From Aldrovandia affinis (taxonomy: Eukaryota > Chordata > Actinopteri > Notacanthiformes > Halosauridae), in the NCBI GenBank assembly GCA_029706075.1, contig JAINUG010000192.1:1158001-1222000 (forward strand): a stretch of DNA of 64,000 nt, read 5' to 3'. This document shows, piece by piece, positions 24,953-36,196 of this stretch; within the stretch, counting starts at the first letter, position 1; each line of letters begins with the position of its first letter. The notes under the pieces were generated by a model. The model was not told the origin of the DNA. It saw only the letters and a list, made by a program, of their open reading frames with translations, and searched no databases. The translations under genes and the position numbers were made by a program.

Positions 24953-26399
24953 CTTGGACTTCTGGCATTTTGGATTCGCGTCGTAGCTGGCGCTTGGAGA
25001 TTGGCGGGCTGAAGGCCTTTTGGTTTTATAGGAACTGCCTGGGCAAGCCAGAAATCGGAACTGCGCTGTGGTAATGACAGACCGACGTCTTAAAGTACTC
25101 GTACATCTGAATACGCTTCAAACATGTTTTCAGAAAGCCCTTACAGCGGTGGTTCGTTCCCATACTCGGGTCTCGGGCACTCACTGAGTGCTCGTTTTCG
25201 ATCTACTGTAATTGCTACCTCCTGAATTGTTAAATGTTCTTGATTACACGCTATTGAAGGATGGGTTACCCTCGTATGACAGAAATGCCAATATGTGCTA
25301 TGAATAGTAATTGATGCATATTCGCAAGCCAGGACCTTTTAATCAGCCAGATCAACGAATGTTTTCATTTTGTATAATGTGCAATATGGAAAATGATTCC
25401 GGTGATAAGCGGTTACATTTAGTATTGATTCAATCAAACACTGGCAAGTGAAATCAGTCCTAATTGCTAAGTGTGAACACCTGGTCGCTGAAACAACCAT
25501 TAGTTCAATGATGGAGCAAATGACGAACGAAAACCTGCATTGTGTTAAAATAAGGAAAACATTAAGGCAGACGTTAAACAGGTTTTCAACCAACTTAAAT
25601 GAGATTTGCTGCAACAAAACCAGCATACACAATGGGTCCCACTGCCTAATTCCAAAACCTGTGTGTGTGTATTCTTCACGTGTGGAAACATTTCAGCCAG
25701 CAGGTGGCGACTGTTGGACTCATCCTCTCAGGGTCCCTCTCGAGTGCAGTGATGAACTTTTCACCTGTAGCCTACTGAAATTACGTAAGGACAGGATAGG
25801 CAAGGCTCTATTGTGACGTCCAGCGCTCGAGGTGCAGTAAACATTTTTATCTCGTAGCAGTTAAAACGAAAGCACCTGTTGGACATTGACTCATGTTTAC
25901 CCAATGTTGCAAAATATATAACATGTAGACTGGGCAGTTTTAAGGTGTGCTCATGCTGACCATGAAGAACATGCGACTCTTGATTTGCCTCGTTTATTGC
26001 TTTCTTTCATAGTTCTTTATGAACCTTCATAATAATTTTCAGAGAACAGTAGTTTTCCTGTTCGGGCTCTTATAGTGCCCTCTGCTGTTCAAAATGTATA
26101 CAGCATCAAATTCTGATCGCACCCACTCCCCGAGAAGTCTGGGACACTGGGGCCATTATGCTAAATGCAATTTTTCGAAAATGCCACACCAGATATAGCA
26201 AAAAATCTAAATATGGGGCTGCTATAATTCCCGGCTCGACCACGCAGTCTGCCATGGAAACGTTTAAATGTCTAAAAATGATGAATGGTCATCCTGCCCC
26301 ATAGTGACCCGTACAGTAGGATTTCAGAGAAAAGTCTGTCAGGCCCTCCCTCAGCAAACACGGGTGGAGAAACGCAAACCTGCCATCAACTGTGACTTT

Positions 26400-27190
26400 A
26401 ATGTGTCCTTCCCTCCTCTCCCCTTTGTTGAATTAACCTTGAGCAATTCTGGAGCTGTAGAAGGGAGCGGCTTCAGATTATACTGAATAAGGACATATTG
26501 GATTTCTTCTAAAATACTGAACAGTTTGCTGTTTAAACGTACAACATGTTCATAAAACGTTGAGAGCTGACAAAGGTGTTTTTCCTTCATATTGTATTTA
26601 AATCGCAGCAGTATACAAAAGGATCCTTTAAAACGGTGGTCTCAAACTCGGTGCCATGGAGGGCCGTGTGTATGCAGGTTTTCATTACAACCAATTGCTT
26701 CTGCCTTAATTGGTTCAACTACGCATTCAGCCATATGCATGTGCATCTTCAAGTTAAAGCACAGAATATAGGCAACGATTGTTATTTGGATAACACAAAT
26801 AGCTATAAATAAAGTTCACTTTATATGCATTATGTGCAAGCCAACAGTATCATTTTGCAAATAATGGAACTGGTTATCTAATCAAGAGCAGAGGTTGTGT
26901 AAAGCCCTGCATACACATGGCCCTCATGACACTGAGTTGGAGACCACTGTTTTAAATTATCATTGTGTATACTGGTGCAGTTAGGCGAACAATATGAAGG
27001 GAAAGCACCTCTGTCAACTCTCATCATTTGATGAACATGTTGTACGTTTAAACAGCACGGTTCAGTATTTTAGAATAAATCCAATGTGTTTAGTGTCAGT
27101 ATAATCTGAAGCCACTTCACAGTTTCACAATTGCTCCAGGGTAATTCAGCACAAAGGAGAGAGAAGGGAGTGGAGTTTGAGACCGCTGGG
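26400..27190. repeat. Large imperfect inverted repeat
   Basis: 26400-26633 is an imperfect reverse complement of 26950-27190. Shared landmarks: GGCTTCAGATTATACTGA, CTAAAATACTGAAC, TGTTTAAACGTACAACATGT and CCTTCATATTGT. The hAT-like MITE with its own inverted termini lies between the arms. Confidence 0.88.
26634..26949. mobile_element. hAT-like MITE inside a larger palindrome
   Basis: Inverted termini CGGTGGTCTCAAACTCGGTG and the complement of CACTGAGTTGGAGACCACTG. Flanks CTTTAAAA and TTTTAAAT agree at 6 of 8 positions, as expected for an aged 8-bp hAT duplication. Confidence 0.75.
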
Positions 27191-28363
27191 TTTGAAAGAT
27201 GCCAGGGGGCAGTGTGGCATATTGGACTGGGAACTGACCTTCGCTGTTTTGAATCCTAGATGAGGCGCAACCGTAAGTACCCAATTGCTTCATCTCTAAC
27301 ATGTCCAGCTGTACAGATTTTTTTAACGTAAGGTAGGCTTAATTGCAGGTTGCACTGCCACCTGAATGCACACAGTCATGCGATGTGTGTTTTCTTATGC
27401 GTTGTGGTGTCCCCAGGGGTTGGGCGACACTCACGGACCTTGCAGAGGGCGTAGGCAAGTTCAAGAACCCAGAGGAGGCAGTATTCACAAACAAAATGAT
27501 AATTTATTAAATAAACTCTTGACAACACAAAACAAAGGGTGGGGTCTTCGGGGGAACACAAACACATAGTCCACAAATCCTTATCTCGTTGTCAATGTCC
27601 AATCCAATTCAAAATCCAGTTCAGTTCCGTTATCCAGTCAGTAGTCAATCCAAAGGGGGGTCCTCAAACAATCCAATTTCATACACAAACAATCCACTCC
27701 AAAACACTCTTTCCAAATCCTGGCTAGTCAACGACTTCACAGGTTCTTACTCTCCAAACTCACACAGCAACTCCTTCACCAACACGTTCCTACTCCTCTC
27801 CCAGTGTGATGGGAATCAGCCCTTTAAATAGGCCTCAAAATGGCTTTCAGCTGGTCGTTAGTCCCATCACTTTCACTTGGCTCAGGTGTGACTGTGGCCT
27901 GCTGGGAAATGTAGTGTTTCTTGGCTCCCATGTGATGTAGGCCAGGCAGCCATTTTCTTGTGCAGCCCATTGGGCTGCCACAGCGTAAACAAATAAATAC
28001 TGGCATTTCCATATTCTGTGGCTACATTTGCTTCAGTAAAATCAGTCTCTCCCCAGATATAATAAAACACAAAAAATAAGTTCCTTCTTCAATCCTCTGT
28101 ATAAAGATGTCTGCCAAGGAAACAAATGTCATTTTGCAAAGTGGTGAATTTGAAAGTTGGTCAATTTATATTACATATACTTTAAATGTGAGACAGACAG
28201 GTTCATGATAAATATTAGTAGCATGACTTTATTGTATTTCTGTGTTTGCATTTTTACATACGCCATTGCGTTACACCACCTGGAGACTCCATCCCTGTGA
28301 TGTCACACTGAACACAGGATCTAGACTCGGGCCCTGTGACATCACACTGAACACAGGAAGTAC

Positions 28364-28370
<7 letters not shown>

Positions 28371-28402
<32 letters not shown>
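28371..28402. repeat. TC microsatellite
   Basis: About 16 TC units. Confidence 0.9.
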
Positions 28403-28405
<3 letters not shown>

Positions 28406-28465
28406 CTTTCACGGAGACAGCACGGGTTGCTACACAGATAAGAAGAATCCAGACTGTAAATGTTT

Positions 28466-28954
28466 TTTATTTAAATATACATTTTTATTGAAAGAGATTA
28501 AATTAGTGTAGATACAAAGACACATTTTCCTTGTCCCACTTGTTTTTATAACCCCCACCCACATGCTTCCCCACCCATCCCCAAGAACTTATATAAAAAA
28601 TACAGAAACGGACCAAAAATATATATAAATATATTTAAATATATGTGTGTTTGTGTGTGTGTGTCTGTATATATACTATATACCGTATAGCTCCAAACGG
28701 TAGACTGTAATTGGTGCAAATTCTGACCTCTTTTGTGCAAATTTTGGCTACCAGGTAGTAAAACCTGTACTGTAAAAGCAGTTAAAGATACATTTCACTC
28801 ACGTGTGAGTTACAGGGGTACAGAACCTCTCATGCTACCATGAAGCCACCACCTCAGAAAGCACTATTGCTTCGACGATCCATCGCACGCGAAAATAACA
28901 AGCTAAAACTGACAATGCGGCACTTTGCGGCACGTGCCCCGCCCCCTAGCGGCT
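28466..28954 (-). other. Caspase 3' UTR with polyadenylation signals
   Basis: On the minus strand, AATAAA occurs at 28489-28484 and 28471-28466, about 470 bases after the stop codon. No other coding sequence is seen. The transcript end is inferred. Confidence 0.55.
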
Positions 28955-31900
28955 TCAGCTGATGTAGTGTTTCCTGGGCCTGCTGGAGAAGTCGTTCGGC
29001 ACCATGGTGGTCGGGCTCTGGAGGGTGGCGTCTTTGGTCAGGCCCGGCTGCGTCGTGTCGGCGTCGGCGAAGGGGAAAGCCTGGTGTGTGAGGCGGGTGA
29101 CGAAGCAGGGCATCTCCTTCATCCCCGCCAGTTTGCCACCGCGGGCCTGGAAGTGGTACGCCACCCAGTAGTTTATGCGGGTCATGAGCTGCGTGACCTC
29201 CAGGCCCCGCCCGCCGTCCTCCTCCAGGAGGCGACACAGAGTCTGGATGAAGACCGAACCCTCCAGGTGCATGAAGGCACTGTAACCTGCAGCATGTGAC
29301 AAAACAGCCCGTGCTTTACCTCTTGTTGATTATGGTTTCTTCACGATCAGCGATGTGTAAGGCAGCACGCGAGGCCGGGTGTGGCGAGTAACATGAATTA
29401 GCAGAAAATGAGTCACAGGAAGGGTGAATCACCAGCCCCAGTGTGACCACGTCTTAAGGAGGAAATGTACATTTTTACACAATCGATTTAAACCGCTGGG
29501 TAGTTTCAGTTTTAAATACAGTAGGGGTACCACAGCAGCGCACTGCTTGAGATTTGAACTCGCAACATTCTGGTTATCAAACCACGTCAACGGCTGTGCC
29601 ACAGAGCTACCCATAATGAAGTGTATTTTAATGTTTAGATGGAGGAAATACATTTCCAAAATGGGCTGTGGAATGGCTTGTTCCCATCTGCAAATGTTCC
29701 ACTGCTCCTATGTTCTGAGGTTAGGCATCAGAGTGCTGCTGGGGGCGGGGGGGGGGGGTGGGGGGCGGGCTCTTACCCGGGGGCGTGGCGAACATCACAG
29801 CGGTGTCGACGGGGATGGATAGGTAGTGAGACAGACTGTCCTCCTCTTCCACCACTCCATCCACAGAGTCCGTCTCCACCTCCACCCCGCTGTCCAGCAT
29901 TCCCCCGCGACAGGCCTGCAGAGAGGGCACACCGTGAGGCTACGCCTTCAACACCGGCCGCGCCATTTAGCAGACGCTTTTATCCACAGCGACTTACAGT
30001 AGTGAATGCATACATTTCTCAGTATATGTGGTCCCAGTGGGAATTGAACCCACATCCTAAGCGTTGTCAACGCCACGCTCTACCTACTGAGCCACACAGA
30101 ACCAGTGTACAGGTAGCAACACTCTGATTATATAATGGCAATAATACAGGACCTACCTTATTGTATGTGTCATCATTACCATATAGTACTGTTTCATGAC
30201 AACAACAACACCGTGAGCTGCAGCACCACATGCACCAGAGTTTAATGACCATGACACAGCAACCTTAGAAACACTTGGGCTATTCAAGTCTAGGCGAGAT
30301 GCAGTACTAGATACTCTTTGGTTTTGGACACGGCGAGCCTAGACGGGCTGAACGGCCCGTTCTCGTCATTATGTGTTCTTATGTTCTTATAACTTCGGCA
30401 CCACCCACCCTGGAGTGAACACCACCACACAGCCTCATAACAACGACATCATCTGCCCAGCTGTGCATGCTGTGACAGTGAGGTGCGGGTCCTGCAGATG
30501 AGCCTAAGAGTAAATGTGGTGACCGTGCACAGCAGCCATAAGGAGACTGGCCCGTCAACCACGGGGTTAAATGCTTAGCGAGGCAGTGCACTTTGGACCC
30601 TTAATCTAGATAATAAATCTGAATTGTGTCAGTAAGTTATCCCGTAGTAAAATGTCAGCCACGTATAGCCCTTTAGACAGAGACCACTACTAAGCAAATA
30701 CAATCATGAAACAGTGGGTTCAATTCCCACTGGGACCACATATCCTGAGAAATGTATGCATTCACTACTGTAAGTCGCTTTGGATAAAAGCGTCTGCTAA
30801 ATGGCGTATGTTATGTTCTGTTATGTTATGTCACACTTCAATGATAGAGCTGTGGGGGACGTCACTTACCTGTATGAAGAAGAGCTTGGTCTTCCCAGCC
30901 ATGGCGGGACTTCCAAACAAGCTGAAGATCTGCTTCAACCTCACAGGAGCCCCGTCTGCCCCGAACACCACGCCCTCCTTGCCATGGCTGGACAGGACCC
31001 CCACGAAACGGTCCCCCGCCGCGTTCTCGCTCGCTGTGGGCAGAGAGGGAGAGGCTACGGCACTCTGCCAAATAACACGCAGCTGGTGCTGACGTGGTTC
31101 CCTCTCCCTCTAAGGCAGATCATTTTTTCTTCCTCTTTTTTCCCCCTTTCTCAATTATATTTACATTTACATTGACATTTTAAGCATTTAGCAGATGCTC
31201 TTATCCAAAGCGACTTACAAGATGTGCGTAAATACATGGTAGGAACAATCATAGTTTGCACAAGAGATCAGTGCAGTAATACAGCGATAGACATCGTTGT
31301 AGGCAGCTGCACACCATACCTGTAACACTGGGAAGGAAAAGGTTAGTAATTATTATTATTATTCGTTTTTTTATTAAATGAGAAGGCAAGGAAATATATT
31401 AAAAAAATATATATCAATATTTTTCTTAGAATTTTGTCAATTTTTCTCAATGTAGGAGAAATCGAATGTTTGAAACGATCATTTGGATGATGGATGTTAG
31501 CCCAATGTGGGGCGGATTGACTTCTGACCCCGAGACTGTCTGAAATCGTACTTTCTGGACAGCTAATTGAGTATCTCACCGCTGAGAGACATGAGACACC
31601 TCTGTGTCAGAGAAAGCATACAGACTGCCAATGCTCTCCCTGGCATAGGCTGTAGTGTGTGGCCACAGTCCAAGGGTCACTTCATCATCCGCCTGGTCAT
31701 GTAGGCTTGTGAAGATGAAGTCATGTGATTTCTCCTCAGCGCGCTACTTCATCTTCCGTACGTTGACTCTTGGTCACGTAGGCTGAGCGGAGAGATGTCC
31801 GTGTGTTTTTCCGCCAGACGAGTCCCAGCTTGTACATTCAGTATAGTCATCAGGAATGTAGCCTGAGGGGCTTGTTTCAGTGCTTGCTTCTAAAAACATA

Positions 31901-32785
31901 TGTCTCACGTTGTCATGCTTGCATGTGACTGAAAAACTGCACCCAAAGCACATTTACACTGCACATACTTTAAGAGCAGAACTCCCAAGGTGGCATGTCA
32001 GCCCAAACAGGACCGTCTAGTGTTCTTCCCACCCCCCCTTATTTGATAATTAAAACAAAAGCTATATTATTCAAAATATTAAACCTTTGACTTTTGCATC
32101 CCTTTGAATGTGGTGCTGTGGCTCTTGTGCTGGGAAAGGCACTCAACCTTGATTTCTTCAGTAAAAAATTCCCTGCAAATGGAGACTCGTTAATATCACC
32201 CCTCAGTTCAGAGGTGAAATAAACAATGGCTGCATCTCTCCCTCCTCTGCACTCAAACTCCACGGAGCTCCAGAAAGATTCCAGGAACACAAAACATACT
32301 GTAGCCTGCCTGCCACATGGTGAACTTTCACTCTCCATAAAAACAACATTTATGCAAAGCTTACACATGACAGGCATCCTCCTGGACAGTAGCATTGACA
32401 AGATGCAGCTAACATGCAGGATGCAAATAGGAACACTCTCCCATCCCCTCCCCCGCCCACACCAGCCCGACACAGAAATACGGAGAGCATACCAGTTTTA
32501 CACACCTGGTTAGTGAAATATGGATTCGATACCCACACCGCTGGTTTGGTGCAATATGGAGAGCGTACCTTCTTTAAACAGCTGGTAGATCTCCTCGGCA
32601 GTAGGGTCCATGTGAAGATCCACCCCGAAGCCCAGCTTGGACAGGACTTTGTGGAGCCTCTTGGCATCCCTCTTGGCTCCACTCCTCGCACACAGGTCCA
32701 CCCCGGGGTCGAAGGCTGTCACCGAGACAACGAGGGCCCTATTGACCCGCGTGGCCCTGTTCCAGCCCCACGCCTTCATCATCCG
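28955..32785 (-). CDS. Caspase-family cysteine protease, N-terminal exons not found
   Basis: Caspases cut after Asp in apoptosis or inflammation. Minus-strand exons: 32785-32569, 31033-30870, 29915-29777, 29286-28955, all with GT-AG borders and matching phases; about 283 residues plus stop. In order: start of p20 with the ARSG motif (the S1-pocket Arg); the catalytic-His segment VLSSHGKEGVVFG; KLFFIQ then ACRGG (the active-site QACRG, split by an intron); a processing linker DSGVEVETDSVDG; and p10 with SVFIQTLCRLLEE and KEMPCFVTRLTH. Closest by eye to caspase-3/6/7-type proteins. Odd points: the p10 start reads YSAFMHLEGSV, where executioners have YSWRN...GSW, and the C-terminus runs about 35 residues past the usual end. 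Any prodomain exon should lie between 32786 and about 36000. Which fish caspase this is I cannot say. Confidence 0.87.
29777..29915 (-). CDS. Caspase exon with active-site Cys and inter-subunit linker
   Basis: Starts GCC TGT CGC GGG, completing QACRG across the intron; the Cys is the nucleophile. It then runs through acidic residues with candidate Asp cleavage sites (EVETDSVDG) and ends in IPVDTAVMFATPPG, the start of the small subunit. Intron borders are CTGCAG|GCC and CGG|GTAAGA on the minus strand. Confidence 0.88.
29963..30103 (-). repeat. SINE family B, tRNA-derived
   Basis: Reverse-complement copy in the intron just upstream of the caspase active-site-Cys exon. Head, body and tail are all present. 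Confidence 0.85.
30262..30390 (+). mobile_element. LINE 3' end fragment, same family as 49.5 kb
   Basis: AACACTTGGGCTATTCAAGT, GACGGGCTGAACGGCCCGTT and a TGTTCTTATG end match the 49.5-kb element. Confidence 0.75.
30714..30812 (+). repeat. SINE family B, 5'-truncated
   Basis: Begins at the B box (GGGTTCAATTCCCACTGGGA) and runs through the body to the GGATAAAAGCG hairpin tail. Confidence 0.82.
31160..31230 (-). repeat. SINE/LINE hairpin tail fragment
   Basis: Contains GCATTTAGCAGATGCTCTTATCCAAAGCGACTTAC, the complement of the shared 3' tail, without a tRNA-like head. Confidence 0.7.
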
Positions 32786-33129
32786 CTGCAAAAAGAGGCC
32801 CAAAACACAAACGGGAAAAAAAGGCAAATGAATGGGACACAGGGTGCAGAAGGAGAGTCTGTTGAAACACGCCGGCTTGTCTGTCTCTGTTATATCACAC
32901 AGTCAAGACTCGGGAGATAATCTGCATTACTAACCACGCCCACCTCCATATAAGGAGATCCTGCCAGCGAGATGCCTTCCTGTCACATGGTTTTTTATAC
33001 TCTGTGTTGTGTAATCATATTCACATCTTCTTCCTGCAGGTAAGGAAATGACAGCTTCCAGGAACACCCATATGAAGCCTAATGTAATGACCGTCAGCTG
33101 TCACAGGAGCATTTCCAGAGGCTGTTTGT

Positions 33130-34170
33130 GTGCATGCTGTGTTTCATTTATTATGATTGATTTGTTGATTGGACACGTATCATGGATGAAATGAAAACCA
33201 GCCAACCCAATCTTCCTAATGCATTGCAATAATCTAATCTAGATGTAACAAAGGCATGTACCAATTTTTCTGCATCTATTAATGACAGGAAGCCCCTAAT
33301 TTTGGCAATATTCCTCAGGTGAAAAAAAGGCTACTCTGGAAATGTTTTTGATGTGACTATCAAATGAGAGACCAGGATCTATAGTAACACCAAGGTCTTT
33401 TACCGCCAAACTTGCAGCAACAGAGCAACCATCCAGATTAAGAGATAAATCAGATAACCCTCTTCTGAGGTTTTTGGGCCCCAAGACCAACATCTCTGTT
33501 TTATCAGTATTCAGCAATAGAAAATTATCTGACATCCAGTCTTTTATGTCTTTAAAACAGGCCTCCAACTGTTCGAGTTGTCCTTCGCCAGGTTTCATTG
33601 ATAGGTATAATTGTGTGTCATCTGCGTAGCAGTGAAAATGTACGCCATGTTTACGAATGACATCACCAAGTGGCAACATGTAAAGGGAGAACAATAATGG
33701 CCCCAAAACAGAACCTTGAGGGATAAAATATTCCACCTTGATGAGAGCAGAGGGCTCGTCAGGTGCATCCGGCCTAGCTACACAGGACTGAATAAAACTC
33801 TCATGATCTTTAATCTCTCTGAGGGTCCGGATGCAGGCCTCTAACTCAACTATTCTCTCCGCCAACACTAAATTAAGCTCACACTTATGGCATGTAAAAT
33901 TATCATTAACAGTAACATCGGCAGGAGAGCTAAGATGATACATGCTACAACCAGAGCAAGAGAGGGGAGAGGAAGCAGCCAACGTTTGTGCTTACCTTAT
34001 AAGTTGATGAGATAGGAGTAACCGAAAAAGATTTAAAAATAGAAAGGAGTTTTGTATTTAAACCAGTATTTAAACCAGTATAAAGATGCAGAAAATGCGG
34101 GCAGTAAAACTTGGAGCAGCAGTGACTAGAGCGTGCGTCGTGTTCAAACAGCAAACAGGAAACAGGAAGT
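33130..34170 (-). mobile_element. LINE remnant (L2/Rex-like), internally deleted
   Basis: Minus-strand frame 33982-33296 joins an ORF1-like cysteine-containing segment ([28 protein letters not shown]) directly to the middle of a reverse transcriptase ([49 protein letters not shown]). The C-terminal RT part continues downstream in another frame. Not functional as a whole. Confidence 0.85.
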
Positions 34171-34379
34171 CAGCAAACAGGAAGTCCTTATGTTCTGAAT
34201 ATATATTATATATTACGTGGAAAGATACCATCATGATGTTATAATATCATGAACATACCGTGCCCCTTTAAAGCCTACACTGTTCAGAAATGGCGATATT
34301 TTTTTTCACTGGGAAATTGTAGTCAAATGTATAAATATAGGTGGAAAAAGTCAGATTTAAAATGTTTTAAGAGACCTTA

Positions 34380-34467
34380 AAGGGGCAATGTCTTGGCCAC
34401 GTCTCCTTTGCAAAAGAGATCTTCTGATCTCAATGGGACTAACCTGGTTAAATAAAGGTTAAATAAC

Positions 34468-34470
<3 letters not shown>
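34380..34470 (+). mobile_element. LINE-type 3' tail
   Basis: CTTTGCAAAAGAGATCTTCT, CTCAATGGGACTAACCTGGT and TTAAATAAAGGTTAAATAAC, a common fish LINE tail as I recall it. Followed by an AT run. Confidence 0.55.
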
Positions 34471-34505
<35 letters not shown>

Positions 34506-34534
34506 ATTGAAAACTCAGAGGGACTTAACACAGT

Positions 34535-34680
34535 TTTACATTTATGACATGCAGTCCATTTATACAGCTGGATATTTACGGAAGCAATTCAGGTTAAGTA
34601 TCTTGCTCAAAGGTACAGCAGCAGTGCCCCATCTAGGAATCAAACCTGCAATTTTTGAGTTACAAGGCCAGTTCCCTACA
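34535..34680 (-). repeat. SINE family A, 3'-truncated
   Basis: Reverse-complement copy containing TCCATTTATACAGCTGGATATT and the region of the B box; the tail hairpin is missing. Confidence 0.75.
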
Positions 34681-35089
34681 TGTCAATCGGACTTACGGTT
34701 CATGAGAAAATGTTAATTTTGTTTTTCATATGATTAAAAATGGTAGAAAATCGAACTATATATGCACTTCATAGGTCATTGGGGTAATTCTCTAGGAGAG
34801 GAGAGGAATCCAGGACAGAAATGGGGTCAAGAGTTATGACCTTTCAAAGTTTGCATTTTCAATCACATGCTATAGCGCCACCATTTGGCCAATTGGTGCC
34901 ACAGTATCAGGCATATGCTTGATAAGGAACTTTTTAGCATCCCTGTGGAAGAGAAAAAATGATAAAAAACTGTTTTTATCATTGAATTTGCTTAATTAAT
35001 TAATTAGCTTTTTGGGAGAACTGGAACGCGAATGTAATGTGTGCACTATTTTCTGATAATGGATAATACAGGAAATATGCAAAATAGGC

Positions 35090-35303
35090 AGGCAGTGTGG
35101 TATAATGGTTAGGGAGCTGGGCTTGTAACATTAAGGTTGCAGGTTCAATCCCCAGGTGGGACACTGCCGTTGTACCCTTGAGCAAGGTACTTAACCTGAA
35201 TTGCTTCAGTAAAATATCCAGCTGTATAAATGGATTGTAAAAAAATGTAAACTGTGTAAGTCGCTCTGGATAAGAGCGTCTGCTAAATGCCTGTAATGTA
35301 ATA
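35090..35303 (+). repeat. SINE family A, tRNA-derived
   Basis: Complete copy upstream of dusp11; A box, B box GGTTCAATCCC, tail hairpin with GGATA loop and a short TGTAATGTAAT end. Confidence 0.88.
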
Positions 35304-36196
35304 GCATTTCTATTCTATTCTATTCAATACCCCCTATTTTTTTATATTCCCCTGGGAATGGAAAAACAGAAGATATTACCATAAGCCATAAACATATTTC
35401 AATACCACCATCTTTGTATTCTTTAATTAGCTCTGTTCTTTTAATATAATGCACTCTTTTTTTTCCCCCATATGAAATTAAAATGCAATTCATGACTTTG
35501 TTTGAGATGGCTAAGGAACACCCTAGATTGATGCAACTCTTACGGGCCATTTCTGCCTCAAGCCAGAAATACATCCGTGCGCGTGAAAACAAGAGGAAGT
35601 TTGATATCGTCATCAACGTGCTTCCGTTCAGGTCTGTGCAAAAATCTTTTGGTTTACCGGTGGCGGAAGTGAGTTTACTTGGTTTCGTTTTCGTAGAACA
35701 GAAACAAATAGATAAGGCATGCCACGAATACAATTAAAAGACCACTCTAACGGGACTCTCGGTACTGCTGTGGGTACATCTTAGTTAGCTTGTCGCTTGA
35801 GAAGGGAGTTTGCTTGCTCACTAGCTAGCTAGCCAGCCAGATATGACTAAGTTCGGCAGAAATCTCTGAAATATTAATGTAGCTAGCTTGATAGCTATGT
35901 GTCTTGCTGGCTGACACATAGTCCAATGCTGTTTGAAAAAGAATGCTATTCGTTATTCGTATTAAACGCGTCGCTGCCATTGCTGTTCTATTACCATAGC
36001 AATTACAGCCTTTTAATAGTACACATTTACCTTGCTCGCTGCCTTATCAGCACGAGGCCATCCACGCGTGCGATTCTGCAGCTGTTTGCTAGCTGACTAG
36101 CTGTGTTCCAGGCCAAAGTGGAAAGCATTAGCATTATCCATCTTCAACCATAAAGATATATTTTTATGCCAGATTTAACTCCCAGTTGTGAAGAAC

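Larger units (their letters stand above)
23641..28465. other. Intergenic region between tcf7l1 and the caspase gene
   Basis: The two genes converge here. No coding exon is recognised. It contains the palindromic MITE (24834-24952), the large imperfect palindrome with a hAT-like MITE at its centre (26400-27190), an unclassified AT-rich block (27400-28070) that may be a dispersed repeat, a direct repeat of CCTGTGAYRTCACACTGAA (28295-28358) and a TC run (28371-28402). Confidence 0.6.
32786..36196. other. Region between caspase p20 exon and dusp11 start codon
   Basis: The two genes diverge here. It should contain the caspase 5' exons and both promoters, but I cannot identify those exons. Repeats seen: a LINE remnant (33130-34170), a LINE 3' tail (34380-34470), an AT run (34474-34500), a truncated SINE A (34535-34680) and a full SINE A (35090-35303). 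GGAAGT (ETS-type) motifs occur near 35663-35670, close to the dusp11 5' end; a promoter role is a guess. Confidence 0.5.

Noticed and set aside
27400-28070. Possible retroelement or gene in the AT-rich block
   Set aside because: It has the look of a dispersed fish repeat (TTCAAGAACCCAGAGGAGGC, TGATAATTTATTAAATAAAC), but I see no termini, coding domain or second copy here, so I make no call.
28925-29299. Plus-strand frame opposite the caspase p10 exon
   Set aside because: Antisense shadow; the minus strand gives a clear caspase with splice sites.
35483-35737. 84-codon plus-strand frame just upstream of dusp11
   Set aside because: It looks less biased than most random frames, but I match it to no protein, and it overlaps an equally open frame on the other strand. 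TPRKB, a human neighbour of DUSP11, was considered and does not match.
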